Source of the DNA: Coenobita brevimanus
Taxonomy: Eukaryota; Arthropoda; Malacostraca; Decapoda; Coenobitidae
Assembly (NCBI GenBank): GCA_032717465.1
Contig: JAVRFU010000159.1
Coordinates: 62,001 to 126,000 of the forward strand
Direction of reading: 5' to 3'
Length of the DNA: 64,000 bases
Shown: in pieces, positions 21,488 to 31,491 of the stretch
Position numbering within the stretch: the first letter of the stretch is position 1
Layout: each line of letters begins with the position of its first letter
Program-made: the position numbers and the translations under genes
Notes under the pieces: generated by a model
Told to the model about the DNA's origin: nothing
Seen by the model: the letters and a program-made list of their open reading frames with translations, nothing else
Database searches by the model: none

Positions 21488-22260
21488 TCTATTGCCAGAC
21501 ATCTCAGTTGCTTAAGGGGGGGCCACAAACAAATTAACTCCATGTCATTCTGTCATCTGCTATTTGACTGCCCTCTCTCCAACTCACACCTCCCTCCCTT
21601 GTATCTCTCCACTCCAGTCTTCCGTCTCTGCCATGGTCTCTCCTCCTCTTCACATCATACACATACCTTCTAGTCATTCTCTCATTCCCCATCCTCTACA
21701 TGGCCAAACTACCTCAAAGTATTTCTCCTAATAGCACCACAGCACTTTTGCACTTCCTCATTTGTATATCTGTCAGTCCATAAAACTCCACACATTCCTC
21801 AGGTCATTTCCACTGCTCTCACTCTTGTGTCCTTCCAACAGGATCTAAGCCTCATTTCTCAACGTCTTATCACAGCTTTCAGTGATCCAGCAGCCTTTCT
21901 ACCCTGCTGTACCCATTCAAGCACATCCTTCCATCCTCACTCATCACTCTAAAGTACTTGGATGCACCTTCATTATCTAATTCCTCACCATCCAGTCTCA
22001 CTCTGTATGCTGTGATTTCCCTCAAGACCATAACTTTACCCATACGTATATTCTCTTTAGGATTCTGTTTCTTACATCCTCAGACTCATGCACCAAGCCT
22101 TGCAGTTCACATTCATCACAATACAGTATCATCAGCAAGCAACAGCTCAGGAAGTTTCCACATCTTACCCTCCCTCACTAGATACCAATATATTCACATT
22201 CCTTCCTATTACCTCTCTTATAGCTTCATCCATATACAAATTGAACAGCCACTGAGACAT
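21488..22260 (-). pseudogene. RTE-like LINE fragment, degenerate RT C-terminal half
   Basis: On the minus strand this starts from the tail (complement of GTCTGGCAATAGATA at ~21,488-21,505) and continues into decayed C-terminal coding sequence. At the far end, minus-strand codons near 22,190-22,260 read MSQWLFNLYMDEAIREV, which corresponds to RT motif B (MSPWLFNIYMDGVVKEV in the 4.4 kb copy). Many stops are present, making it older than the 4.4 kb and 58 kb copies. A (GACAC)n-like stretch follows at 22,255-22,300. Confidence 0.7.
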
Positions 22261-23261
22261 GACATGCAGAAACACGACACACACAGACATGACACATAAA
22301 AGCGTGGCACAAGGTATGACACAAACATTACACAAAGAAACAAGATTTTTGTCCTTATGCAGATTCATTTCCCTCACGTCACTGGCAGAATAAGATAGCA
22401 CTGTGGCCCAACATCCTTTCCATAGCACTTCTTCATGACTAGCACCATATTAGTCATGTTTCAATTAGCATTTACAAGGGAATGATGGTAATTTAATACC
22501 CAATTAAATGGAGCATAATTAAGTTGTCAATATACGTGCTGCTCCCATACCCGCAGACTGAGCCGACAACACCAGATATATATGGGCAGCCCTGTGTTTT
22601 GGTTTAGTAAATTGTGGGCTGCTGTTGGTGTGGTCCTGTATTCCTGGCTAAGTAGGACAGTGGCAGGTGTTTGGATATGCCTGTGTAGTAGTGCTGTAAT
22701 CAAACCACTTCTCTGAACCAACATAGCATCATCTACCTTCTTGAATGAGATGTGGCTAAGTGAGCTCTGAAACTTTGCTAAGGATATATGCATCATTTTC
22801 CAGAGTAAACTCCTGAAAGATGCACACACACGTCTGAAGAATATTAGAGGATAATCTTGGTTGTAAGAATTCTGGAGCTCTTATTGCCTCTTTTCTTTGA
22901 TTAAATTCCAGTATTTAGGTTCTCCAGCATTGACTCTGATTCTTAGTAATTAAAATGAGCCAGGGACCACCACAACAGCAGGTATTATCAGCCCAAAAGA
23001 TCGTAAATAACTGTGGCAAATAAAAGGACTCTGCAAGAAAGCCATCGTGCTTGTTTACCCAGCAATAAAAATAGGTGTTTTGTATATATTATCCCTCCTG
23101 AACTGTTGATGTTGGCTATTGTGTTTGTACGCCAATTGTTATGCCCATTTTCTTGTTATATTTGCATTATTATTATTACCATGTCATTGTGATGTAGTGC
23201 ACAGTCAGCCACAGGAAATAATATGCTGAAAAAAATATGTACTCTTGTCCTTCTTTGGTTG
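22261..23261. other. No gene recognised
   Basis: Includes a dispersed-motif copy at 22,411-22,443. The stretches 22,561-22,580 and 22,617-22,640 are weakly complementary. No open frame with a domain. Confidence 0.45.
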
Positions 23262-23455
23262 ATTGTAATTGGCAACAGGTCAACTTGAATTTATTTTTCT
23301 CAATCTCTATTTCCCTCTGCCTGTGACCTCCAGTCTTGTAAATGCAATGTGTGCAGGAATTTCAGATGTAAGATATCTTGCATTTGGCTCTCTTTTGTGT
23401 ATTATTTCTTGCACTCTTCAGTTTCTGCTTCTCTGCATTAAAAAGAAAAATGTAT
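23262..23455 (+). mobile_element. Jockey-like LINE 3' end fragment
   Basis: Matches the 3' end of the copy at 2,585-3,120: GCAACAGGTCAACTTGAAT, then TTTCCCTCTGCCTGTGACCT, a block TTGCATTTGGCTCTCTTTTG, and an A-rich end CTGCATTAAAAAGAAAAA. Coding capacity is lost. Confidence 0.65.
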
Positions 23456-23811
23456 TGTCCTAAATAGCACTGAGATTTTAAAACTAACAAGCATCCTTAG
23501 TTAACGACCATTTATGTCAAAGGTTGATGAGCAACTTGAGTCGTTTCCCTTCATTTATATCCAAGAATAACAATCCTTCTGAGTTTATTCCCCTCATTAA
23601 ACATAGCAGTTGATTCCCTTCATTTAGGTGAGAGATTAACAAGATTTTTCCCTGCATATATATGAACATTTATCGTTAATACGGCTTATGTTTGTTATAT
23701 TTTTTTCCTGTGGCTGACGATGTTTTATATATTGATGTGGGTGTGTTTTTTGGTGTCTTTATTTCTGTTGATTTATTCTATAGTCAGTTTGCTTCACCTG
23801 ACCGTTAGCTG

Positions 23812-23872
23812 TATGGCCAAGTGTAGTCAGACTGGAGAGTTAATTTGACTAGTAACCAAGGAGACTCATCTG
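23812..23872 (-). repeat. Solitary copy of the 102-bp array monomer core
   Basis: The segment from TGGCCAAGTGTAGTCAGACT to TAGTAACCAAGGAGACTCAT is the complement of the core of the 46.7-51.7 kb monomer. It stands alone here, so the array unit also exists as a dispersed element. Confidence 0.7.
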
Positions 23873-24039
23873 TACCCCATCACCAAGGCATACTGAATTT
23901 TATCAGTGATTTAGTACTGAAGTGATAAAAGTTGCCTTGTTTTGTCAGATGGAAATAAACTGACTATAGTTATATGTTGAATTGGAATATGTTATACTGT
24001 TATCGGTGTGTGGGAAATGTGCCACGCGTTTGAAATTTT

Positions 24040-24092
24040 ATAACTATATGGATTAGGGCGTCAGGCTATAGATAGATTAATAGATACGTAGG
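24040..24092 (+). mobile_element. RTE-like LINE tail fragment
   Basis: ATGGATTAGGGCGTCAGGCT is followed by ATAGATAGATTAATAGATA. Only ~50 bp of the 3' tail is present. Confidence 0.6.
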
Positions 24093-24269
24093 GAGAGATC
24101 CTGGGGTGCCCATAGACTAAACTATTTTGATATATCTCTTCCTATCACACAGTCATTTGCCATATTTTCCTAAGCATGAGCAAGAACCAATTTGCCTGTC
24201 AGGTCTCTATCGTCTTTCAACCCAGGGCATCTCAGAAATCAGCAGTATTATGTGTTGAGCAGATAATTT

Positions 24270-24345
24270 TGTGCAGTATGCCTAGCCCTGGCTTCCTACG
24301 CTCCTTATGGGGTGACATAGGATTGGATGATGGCAGACGATGTTG
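24270..24345 (+). mobile_element. SINE2 3' fragment
   Basis: GCCTAGCCCTGGCTTCCTAC, GCTCCTTATGGGGTGACATA and GGATTGGATGATGG match the distal SINE2 body and tail. Confidence 0.6.
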
Positions 24346-25190
24346 TATAAAGTTGCAAGGTCTCCAACATGACAGCCAATGGTTGATACGTTTTTTAGAA
24401 TTACTATCGTTATGCTGATTCTTAGGCTATGCTGTTGATATTTCTCCTTCATTGTTGCGTTTTCTTGGTCTGTGTATCGTTTGGGTGTTTGTGATGGTGT
24501 TGATGTCTGTTGGGTTGGGTTGTCGTGGTTTATGATTAGAGAGAGCAAGGATGTGTGATGTCCCCATGGTTTGGTGTGTGTGTGTGTGTAAGATAGTAGG
24601 ATTTGAATGGTAAGTGAATGAGTGTATGAGCCATTTCATTGGGCTTGCAGTTAGTTTCACTCTCTCTTGGGTTTCCTCTTTGCTTTATGGGCCCTATGCA
24701 TTTTATCCATGTGTAAAAAAGATAAATAAACAGGTTAGGAGTGACTGCTTGAAAAAGAAAAAGAAAAAATGGTTACGATGATTGAAAAATAATTGATTAC
24801 GAAGATGATGATGATGATGATTAGTTCACCTCACTAGGCATGGTACTGATAGTTGGCCCTTAATGCTTGTTTATTCTTTGTTCTTTGCTCCCAGCTCAAA
24901 TATTTCTGTCATGAGAGATAGAGAGACCCTGTTGTTGTAGTGCTAAAATCATTACATGCCTCTGACCCTCCTATCACCTGTATTGGCCATCATAACCATC
25001 CCTTCTAGCAAATTAATTCTCATGATGAATTCCTTTGTCAGTGGATGATAAACCTATTATATCAAAATTATGCTGTTTTGAAGAATATTTGCTATGTATT
25101 AGTAAATCTTGGCTTGTAATCCCACTTGACTGACTACAGAAACCCTGGCAGCCCCAAAGGTATATGTTGAAGGATTGTCTGTTGTGGTAG
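24346..25190. other. No gene; simple repeats
   Basis: (GT)n near 24,573-24,588 and (GAT)n near 24,803-24,820. A/G-rich runs near 24,752-24,768. No coding feature recognised. Confidence 0.5.
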
Positions 25191-25194
25191 TGTG

Positions 25195-25335
25195 GTGTGG
25201 TGTGTGGGAGGAGGCCTACACTGTGGTACATGTGGTGAGTGTTTGTAGTAGTGTGTTGTGGTGAGTGGGAGGAGGCCTACACTGTGGTAAATGTGAGTGT
25301 GGTGTGGTGTGGCAGGAAGCATTACACTGTGGGCA
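25195..25335. repeat. Two-copy ~62-bp GT-rich tandem repeat
   Basis: GGGAGGAGGCCTACACTGTG occurs at about 25,206 and 25,268, inside GTGTGGTGTGG-type sequence. Apparent minus-strand frames across it are low complexity. Confidence 0.7.
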
Positions 25336-26502
25336 TAGTGCATTGTGTGTGAGTTGTGTATTGTGTTGGCATTGAAGTAGAGAAAGATGATGATTGTGTT
25401 GAAGTCTGGGTATACTCATTTCACTCTAACTTGGCACAAATTTTCATGTTTTGGTAGTTTTTTTTTTAACGTGTCCCACTGGCAGAAACCAAACATTAGA
25501 CCTGCATTCACTCCATAGCTTTTCATTGTGACAGGCCTCATATTTTAATGCCTGTTTACTGTATTCTTACAAGTCAGCATTCATGAGAGAGCCTAAGCCA
25601 TTTTTAGACCAAGTTAGAGTTGTGTTTCTCTGGGTATGGTTGAGTCTGAAGGGTGGGTGTCTGGTGATGGTTTTTGAAGGTTTCTGTTGTATATCTAGGT
25701 AGTAGCTATGTACCATCTGAAATAGTAGAAATAAAGTTTAAAAAGAAAGAAAGAAAAAAGTGGATGACGGCCACAGCCACTTGGCGGACTGCACTTGGGC
25801 TACTGGACTGCACTTAGGCCACCGGTATTGCAGATGGTCGGAGCCAGTGACCTGTACTGTGAAATTCCCTATGCTTTTCACAGCACAGTTCCTTTGGAAT
25901 GGGGGCCGTTTTAAGAGGGTAGGAAAAAATATGTATCCTTCTGAAAAATAGTGTTGGGTATAGGATGAGAATAGGTTGTAAGTACTCTTTGTAATGTAAG
26001 TTCTTATTACATGCTTTCCATAGCTGTTCTTCCAAACCAGCATCATATTTTAGTGCTTATATACTGTATTCTTACAATACAGCATCCATGAGAGAGAGCA
26101 CAGGGCATTTTTAGACCAAGTTAGAGTAAAAAGAGAGAGAGAGTATAGGTTGTGTTTTTCTGGATGTGGTTGTGTCTGAACGGTGGGTGTCTCAGGATGG
26201 TTTTTGAAGGCTTCTGTTTGGCTGTAGTGGCCATGTATATGTAGGTAGTTGCTATGTACCGTCTGAAGTAGTAGAAATAAAGTTAGAAAAGAGAGAGAGA
26301 AAAAAGTGGATGACGGCCACAGCCACTGGTGGATCTGCACTTTGGCTACAGGTATTGCAGGTGGACAGAGCCTCTGACCTGTACTGTGAAATTCCATGTG
26401 TTTTTCCCAGTATGGTTCTGTTGGAATGGGGGCTGTTTTAAGGGGGTAGGAAAGAAAATATGTATCCTTGTGAATTTTAGTGTTGGGTATAAGATGAGAA
26501 TA

Positions 26503-26685
26503 TCTATCTGTCTGTCTGCCAGCTGCCATAATCCCATAAGGGGGGGCCATTTGACTTTTATTTATGGGGAGGGGCACTAGCCCTTCACCAACCCACTTGT
26601 TGACACATAGGGAGCACATATGGTTTGATTATATGGTTACCACCCAGCATTGTAAACAGTTTCTTGGCTTACAGATTTTTTTAAA
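26503..26685 (-). mobile_element. SINE1 fragment with LINE-type tail
   Basis: The complement of the tail (CTGCCAGCTGCCATAATCCC, then ATAAGGGGGGGCCATTTGAC) is followed by CCAACCCACTTGTTGACACA, GGGAGCACATATGGTTTGAT and TTACCACCCAGCATTGTAAA. This is the 3' half of SINE1 and shows the tail shared with the GATA-tailed LINE. Confidence 0.75.
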
Positions 26686-26799
26686 GTACTTTTTGTAATG
26701 CAAGTTTTTATTACATGCCTTCCATAGCTCTTCTTCATAACCAGGATCGTATTTTAGTGTTTATATACTATGCTTAAAACCCAGCATCCATGAGAGAGG

Positions 26800-26869
26800 C
26801 GATACGTTTGTGGCCATCCTGTACGGGATTAAGGCGTCTGGCAATAGATAGATAGATAGATCTATGAGA
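26800..26869 (+). mobile_element. ~70-bp RTE tail insertion with target duplication
   Basis: GTTTGTGGCCATCCTGTACG and GGATTAAGGCGTCTGGCAAT, then GATA repeats. The flanks both carry ATGAGAGAG (about 26,790-26,798 and 26,871-26,879), so this is an independent insertion truncated to its 3' end. Identical flanking words inside an older repeat could partly be coincidence. Confidence 0.65.
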
Positions 26870-27554
26870 GAGAGCACAAGGCATTTTTAGACCAAGTTAG
26901 AGTAAAGAGAGGGTGAGAGAGAGTAGGTGTATTGGTGTTTCTCTGGGTAGGGTTGTTTGTGAAGGGTGGGTGTCTGGTGATGGTTTTTGAAGGGTCCTGT
27001 TTAGCTGCAGATTTGTGGATGTCTGTAGTGGCCTTGTGTGTATAGGTAGCTAGGTACAGTGTGAAATAATACAAATAAAGTACTGTATATATATATATTT
27101 ATTTATAAAAAAAGCTGTGTACACTCTGAAATAATAAAGTACTGGAATTAAAAAAAAATAAATAAGAGGTTGACGGCCACAGCCATCGGCGGACTGCGAC
27201 AAGTGCAGGTGGTCGGAGCCGATGTCCTGTACTGTGATATTCCCTGTATTTTCACAGCACAGTTCCTTCTGAATGGGGGCCGTTTTAGGGGCGAGAAAAA
27301 GAATATTGACTCTATCTTGTGAAATGTAGTGCTGGCGTGCAGTGTTATAGGCTTTGAATGGCTGTAGTGGCTAGGTAGGCAGTGTGTACAGGATAAATTA
27401 TTAACAGAAGAAAAAGGAAATAAGAGAAAGAGGAGAAATAGAAATGGTTGCCCATTTTATTTGGATTTAGGTAACTTTCTAATTTGGGGCAGTGGTCAAG
27501 TAATAGGTCTAGTACAACTTCCTTGGTGGTTTGAATGGCCGTAATGCTTTTATG

Positions 27555-27622
27555 TTCCTCTGACAAAGTGGGGCCAGACTGGAGGGTCAGTTGAACTAGT
27601 AATCAAGGAGACTCATTCCTGT
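27555..27622 (-). repeat. Second solitary copy of the 102-bp monomer core
   Basis: CCAGACTGGAGGGTCAGTTG followed by AACTAGTAATCAAGGAGACT corresponds to the core at 23,812-23,872 with a few substitutions. Confidence 0.6.
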
Positions 27623-28040
27623 CTCAGTACTAAAAATTTCACTGTTTCATGGGATTAGTTATTATGAAGAGGTACATAGTGAGGCTGGGGGGAGGAGGCA
27701 GCCTTATAACTCTGTGTGGAGGTCTTGTTGGGTTGTGGTGGTGGTTTATGTGTTCGTGTTTTTCTGCATTGAGAGTCCCCTTGTTGTCCTGTGTCTGTGT
27801 GTTTAGCCACGAGGGATTTTTGGCACTGAGAACACCAGCTGGTATTGTAGTGGTGTTGGTCTGGAATAGGAAAGTCCTGGAGTTGATAATTTTGAAGCAC
27901 TTATGTAGGGAGAAATATGTGAGGTAGTCAGGATTCCAGGGGCTTAAATGGTCAGTGAGTGAGCATCTGGTCCTTTTCACTGGACATGGCCTGGTTATAT
28001 CAGTGCCACCACCTGAAGGTGTCTGCCCTGCACCGCAATT
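27623..28040. other. No gene recognised
   Basis: GT-rich and otherwise unremarkable. The open frames at 27,639-27,980 on both strands have no domain. Confidence 0.45.
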
Positions 28041-28232
28041 TTATAACAATTGGGTGCGTAAGGTGAGAAGTGTGAATTTCGGGGGTAGGGTTGTGAGGCA
28101 GACTGGGAAAAAAATACGAGACAAGGTCATAGGGTGGCTGCCAGAGATTGAGCAGCATAGACAGCCACCATTAGGTGACTATGGCCAATGAATGCATGTT
28201 GGAGCCTTCATGAATAGTACGATACAAATGAT
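28041..28232 (+). mobile_element. LINE family W 3' end
   Basis: Reads GGRVVRQTGKKIRDKVIGWL then PEIEQHRQPPLGDYGQ to a stop at ~28,191, followed by ATGCATGTTGGAGCCTTCAT. The complement of this end appears at 1,540, 35,745, 42,536 and 44,190. RT is missing. Confidence 0.6.
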
Positions 28233-28399
28233 ATAAAAATACTGAACTGTTTCTACAGGCCCATCATGTACACCTCAGTATATATAGGCATAGCTTTGAA
28301 ATACTGTATATATAAACACATCATCTGAGATCTAGTGGCACATTTTCCACACAGTTTAAAACAGAATATGTGTAAATTGTGAGTTTTGTTTGTGTATAA

Positions 28400-28713
28400 T
28401 GCCAGCAGTAAGTAATTCCTCATTTAATAATTGATATATATTCCCGTAAATTGCTGATTGCGTGAAGTTAGGGTCGGGTCCCAGCAAGAGGGACTTTTTC
28501 TCCAGCATTTAAGGATCATATGCAAGACAGAACTAACTAGCAAGATTTATTTATGTTAAATTTAAAAAAATTATATTTTTAGATGAATTAACATTGATCT
28601 TTCACAGCACACCTTTGAGATTAATTAAGAAGTTTGTGAAAAGTGTATTTTTGAGTGACATTAAGAGAGAGACTGTGCTTAGTGAAAGTATCTTAAATGA
28701 GGAATTACTGATA
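28400..28713. mobile_element. MITE-like element with ~18-bp inverted ends
   Basis: AGTAATTCCTCATTTAA at about 28,409-28,425 is complementary to TTAAATGAGGAATTACT at about 28,695-28,711. The CAGTAATTCC start resembles pogo-type ends, but the TA target duplication is not clean. There is no transposase frame inside the ~310 bp. Confidence 0.5.
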
Positions 28714-28869
28714 GGGGTTTGCCAGTAAATTATTGTTATTATTATTTAACCCACAAGCAGTTTTTGAAGCATAAACTAATGATACCCCTTGCTGGCATTA
28801 ATATTACAAAGGAAAACAAAGTTGAGTGTTTATTCTCTGTGTGTTTTAGTACTTCATATAGTTAAGTAT

Positions 28870-29170
28870 TGTATTAGGCTTCCTCTTCTCCTCCTCGTTG
28901 TTCTTCTCTTCCTTCCTCTTCCTCCCCATATTGTATTAGGCTTCCTCTTCTCCTCCTTGTTGTTCTTTTCCTCTTCTTCCTTCCTGTTCCCCTCCTCATT
29001 GTTCTCCTTCCTCCTCCTCCTCCTCCTCATTCTTTTCTTCCTTCCTCGTCCTCCCCTTTTTGTATTAGGCTTCCTCTCCTCCTCTTATTGTATTAGGCCT
29101 CCTCTTCTCCTCGTTCTTCTCTCCCTTTTCTTCTTTCCCCTTCCTCCCCTCTTTATTCCTCTTCCTAACC
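28870..29170. repeat. Long polypyrimidine tract with ~60-bp subrepeats
   Basis: Almost uninterrupted C/T on the plus strand. ATTGTATTAGGCTTCCTCTT-type units recur near 28,870, 28,931, 29,060 and 29,089. The long leucine/proline-rich frame starting at 28,789 is a by-product of this bias. Confidence 0.85.
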
Positions 29171-29394
29171 TTACCACCCTGCAACCCACCCTACCACCCC
29201 CACCCTTGCTTTGCCTTACTAGGTGTCCCTTGCTGTTCCTGTCATCCTTGTCCTGTCGTTCCATCCCTGTTCTGTCAGCCATGTCCTTTCCTTCCATCCC
29301 TGTTCTGTCAACCATGTCCTGTCCTGCCACCCCTGTCCTGCCATCACTTACCTGCCCTGCACCCTTGCACTTTCCTTCCCTCCCCTCCCCCCTT

Positions 29395-29640
29395 GCACTT
29401 TCCTTCCCTCCCCTACACCCATGTAATATGCAGCCATGCCCTCCCCTACACCCTTGTAATATGCAGCCATGCCCTCCCCTACACCCTTGCAATATGCAGC
29501 CATGCCCTGCCTTGCCTTGCCACCCCTGTCCTGCCCTCCCCTCCTTGCTACCCCTGTCCTGCCCTCCCCTCCTTGCTACCCCTGTCCTGCCCTCCCCTCC
29601 TTGCTACCCCTGTCCTGCCCTCCTCTCCTTGCTATTCTTA
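29395..29640. repeat. Two adjacent minisatellites (~36 bp and 28 bp)
   Basis: At 29,395-29,505, units contain CATGCCCTCCCCTACACCCT plus a GTAATATGCAGC spacer, about three to four copies. At 29,525-29,640, about four copies of CTTGCTACCCCTGTCCTGCC plus CTCCCCTC follow. Confidence 0.8.
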
Positions 29641-30490
29641 CCCTGTGTCCTGCTGTTCTTGCCTAGGGTGTCCTGCCCTTCCATCTCTTGCTGTATCCTG
29701 CTTGTCTTACCTTGCTATGACCTGCTCTGTTGTGCCCTTCCATCATCTGTGCTATGTCATGCTTTGTGCCCTGCCACCCATGCACTGTCATCTGCACTCT
29801 TGCTGTGCCCTGCCACCCATGCACTGTCATCTGCACTCTTGCTGTGCCCTGCCATCCTTGGCCTCCTTGCTATTCTTACCCTGTGTCCTGCTGTTCTTGC
29901 CTAGGGTGTCCTGCCCTTCCATCTCTTGCTGTATCCTGCTTGTCTTACCTTGCTATGACCTGCTCTGTTGTGCCCTTCCATCATCTGTGCTATGTCATGC
30001 TTTGTGCCCTGCCACCCATGCACTGTCATCTGCACTCTTGCTGTGCCCTGCCATCCTTGGCCTCCTTGCTATTCTTACCCTGTGTCCTGCTGTTCTTGCC
30101 TAGGGTGTCCTGCCCTTCCATCTCTTGCTGTATCCTGCTTGTCTTACCTTCCTATGACCTGGTCTGTTGTGCCCTTCCATTATCTGTGCTATGTCGTGCT
30201 TTGTGCCCTGCCACCCCTGTCCTGCCCTACACCCATGCACTGTCATCTGCACTCTTGCTGTGCCCTGCCATCCTTGGTCTGTCCTCCTTACCCTGTGTCC
30301 TGCTGTTCTTGCCTATGGTGTCCTGCCCTTCCATCTCTTGCTGTATCCTGCTTGTCTTACCTTGCTATGACCTGCTCTGTTGTGCCCTTCCATCATCTGT
30401 GCTATGTCGTGCTTTGTGCCCTGCCACCCCTGTCCTGCTCTACACCCATGCACTGTCATCTGCACTCTTGCTGTGCCCTGCCCTTCCCTT
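29627..30490. repeat. ~200-240-bp tandem repeat, about four copies
   Basis: ACCCTGTGTCCTGCTGTTCT recurs near 29,639, 29,878, 30,076 and 30,291. The units share TGTATCCTGCTTGTCTTACC, a GTGCCCTTCCATC block and ACTGTCATCTGCACTCTTGC. Length differs by internal duplication of the last block. Every frame is low complexity, so I do not call genes. Confidence 0.85.
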
Positions 30491-30792
30491 CCATCTTTTG
30501 CTGTATCCTGCTTGTCTTGCCCTTGCATCATCTATGCTCTGTCCTTCCATCATGTGTGTCATGTCCTGCTGTTCTTGCCCTGTCATCTGCCATGTCCTGC
30601 TGTGTCCTTCCCTGTCATCTGCCATGTCCTGCTCCATGTCTTGTTTTGTTTGTTTTTAATATATGTTTCTTTTATTCTTTAATGTCTTTGTATATTGTCC
30701 TTTTCAGTTCATAATATATGTTTTTGTTCTTTAATGTCTTTTTATATTGTCCTTTTAAGTTCTAAGTGCTAAAGTTTGAATATGTTATAAGT

Positions 30793-30976
30793 TACTTATA
30801 TATGTATAGTACTTATTATATGTATAGTACTTCGAAAAATATCAGAAAAAGAATACCAATAGACATGAATAGTATGAAGTGATGTCTCCTTCATACTATT
30901 CAATGTCTATTGGTATTCTCTTTCTGATATTTTTCAAAGTACTATACATATAATAAGTACTATACATATATAAGTA
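30793..30976. repeat. Inverted repeat A: 88-bp arms, 9-nt loop
   Basis: The arms 30,793-30,879 and 30,889-30,976 differ at only three positions by my reading, one of them an indel. The inner ends are AATAGTATGAAG and CTTCATACTATT; the loop is TGATGTCTC. The AT-rich outer parts contain GTATAGTACTTAT. It is either a palindromic MITE or a source of a long RNA hairpin. Confidence 0.9.
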
Positions 30977-31030
30977 CTATACATATATAAGTACTATACA
31001 TATATAAGTACTATACATATATAAGTAATA
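30966..31030. repeat. 17-bp tandem repeat at the edge of hairpin A
   Basis: About four units of TATATAAGTACTATACA continue outward from the right arm of hairpin A, so the arm end has expanded. Confidence 0.8.
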
Positions 31031-31127
31031 TACAAAAAAGGTATATGTATATATAATAAAGACAAGGTAAATACATTGGTTTTATTTCCACTAAGATACA
31101 TTTAAGTGAAGAAGGTGAAAAAAAAAA

Positions 31128-31218
31128 CTATCTCGATAAATCGGCCAGAGAAATAAGGACTGGGAACCCTAAGGGAGGGTTGCCAGTCCGTATTTTCGTG
31201 GCCGATTTATCGAGATAG
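31128..31218. repeat. Inverted repeat B: 43-bp arms, 5-nt loop
   Basis: CTATCTCGATAAATCGGCCA at 31,128-31,147 pairs with TGGCCGATTTATCGAGATAG at 31,199-31,218. The inner arms (GGACTGGGAACCCT and AGGGTTGCCAGTCC) enclose the loop AAGGG. Five mismatches in 43 pairs. Confidence 0.9.
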
Positions 31219-31254
31219 GTTCTGCGCCCTACCCCAAGATGCTTCCAAGACCGT

Positions 31255-31362
31255 GCCCTTCAAATCACTGTGTAGATGCCATGTCTTGTATTGCTCTGCC
31301 CAGCTAATGCCAGGCAGAGCTATACAAGAACACATGGCATACAACAGAGTGATCAAAAGGGC
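31255..31362. repeat. Inverted repeat C: ~46-50-bp arms
   Basis: The left arm 31,255-31,300 (ending TTGTATTGCTCTGCC) pairs with the right arm 31,313-31,362 (starting GGCAGAGCTATACAA). The loop is ~12 nt. Pairing is imperfect, with small bulges, and extends to GCCCTTCAAATCAC against GTGATCAAAAGGGC. Confidence 0.85.
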
Positions 31363-31366
31363 TACT

Positions 31367-31426
31367 TAACATGCATTGCTAAACACGGTGTGCACCACGC
31401 AACGTTGTGTTTGCTAAGGCATGTTA
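31367..31426. repeat. Inverted repeat D: ~20-27-bp arms
   Basis: TAACATGCATTGCTAAACAC at 31,367-31,386 pairs with GTGTTTGCTAAGGCATGTTA at 31,407-31,426. It starts only five bases after hairpin C ends. Confidence 0.8.
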
Positions 31427-31491
31427 AAACGGAAGCAATTGGACCATTAATCAACATGACACAGTATACAAAAGACATGAGCCAATTAACC

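Larger units (their letters stand above)
25580..27330. repeat. Degenerate ~540-bp tandem repeat, about three copies
   Basis: Two markers repeat in order: TTTTTAGACCAAGTTAGAG near 25,600, 26,109 and 26,886, and GACGGCCACAGCCA near 25,766, 26,313 and 27,172. Between them come TGGTTTTTGAAGG, GTAGAAATAAAGTT and an ACCTGTACTGTGAAATTCC block. The third interval is longer because a SINE1 fragment (26,503-26,685) and an RTE tail (26,800-26,869) were inserted. The copies differ by many substitutions, so the duplication is old. Confidence 0.75.

Noticed and set aside
22555..22645. Possible hairpin around GACAACACCAGATATATATG
   Set aside because: Pairing is patchy with many mismatches, much weaker than the hairpins at 30.8-31.7 kb.
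28789..29904. 371-residue plus-strand open frame, Leu/Pro/Ser/Cys-rich
   Set aside because: It lies wholly in polypyrimidine and minisatellite DNA, and overlapping frames are also open. Composition follows the repeat, and no domain is present.
29393..30714. Overlapping 236-309-residue Cys/Pro/Leu-rich frames
   Set aside because: They are by-products of the ~200-240-bp tandem repeat; several frames are open at once.
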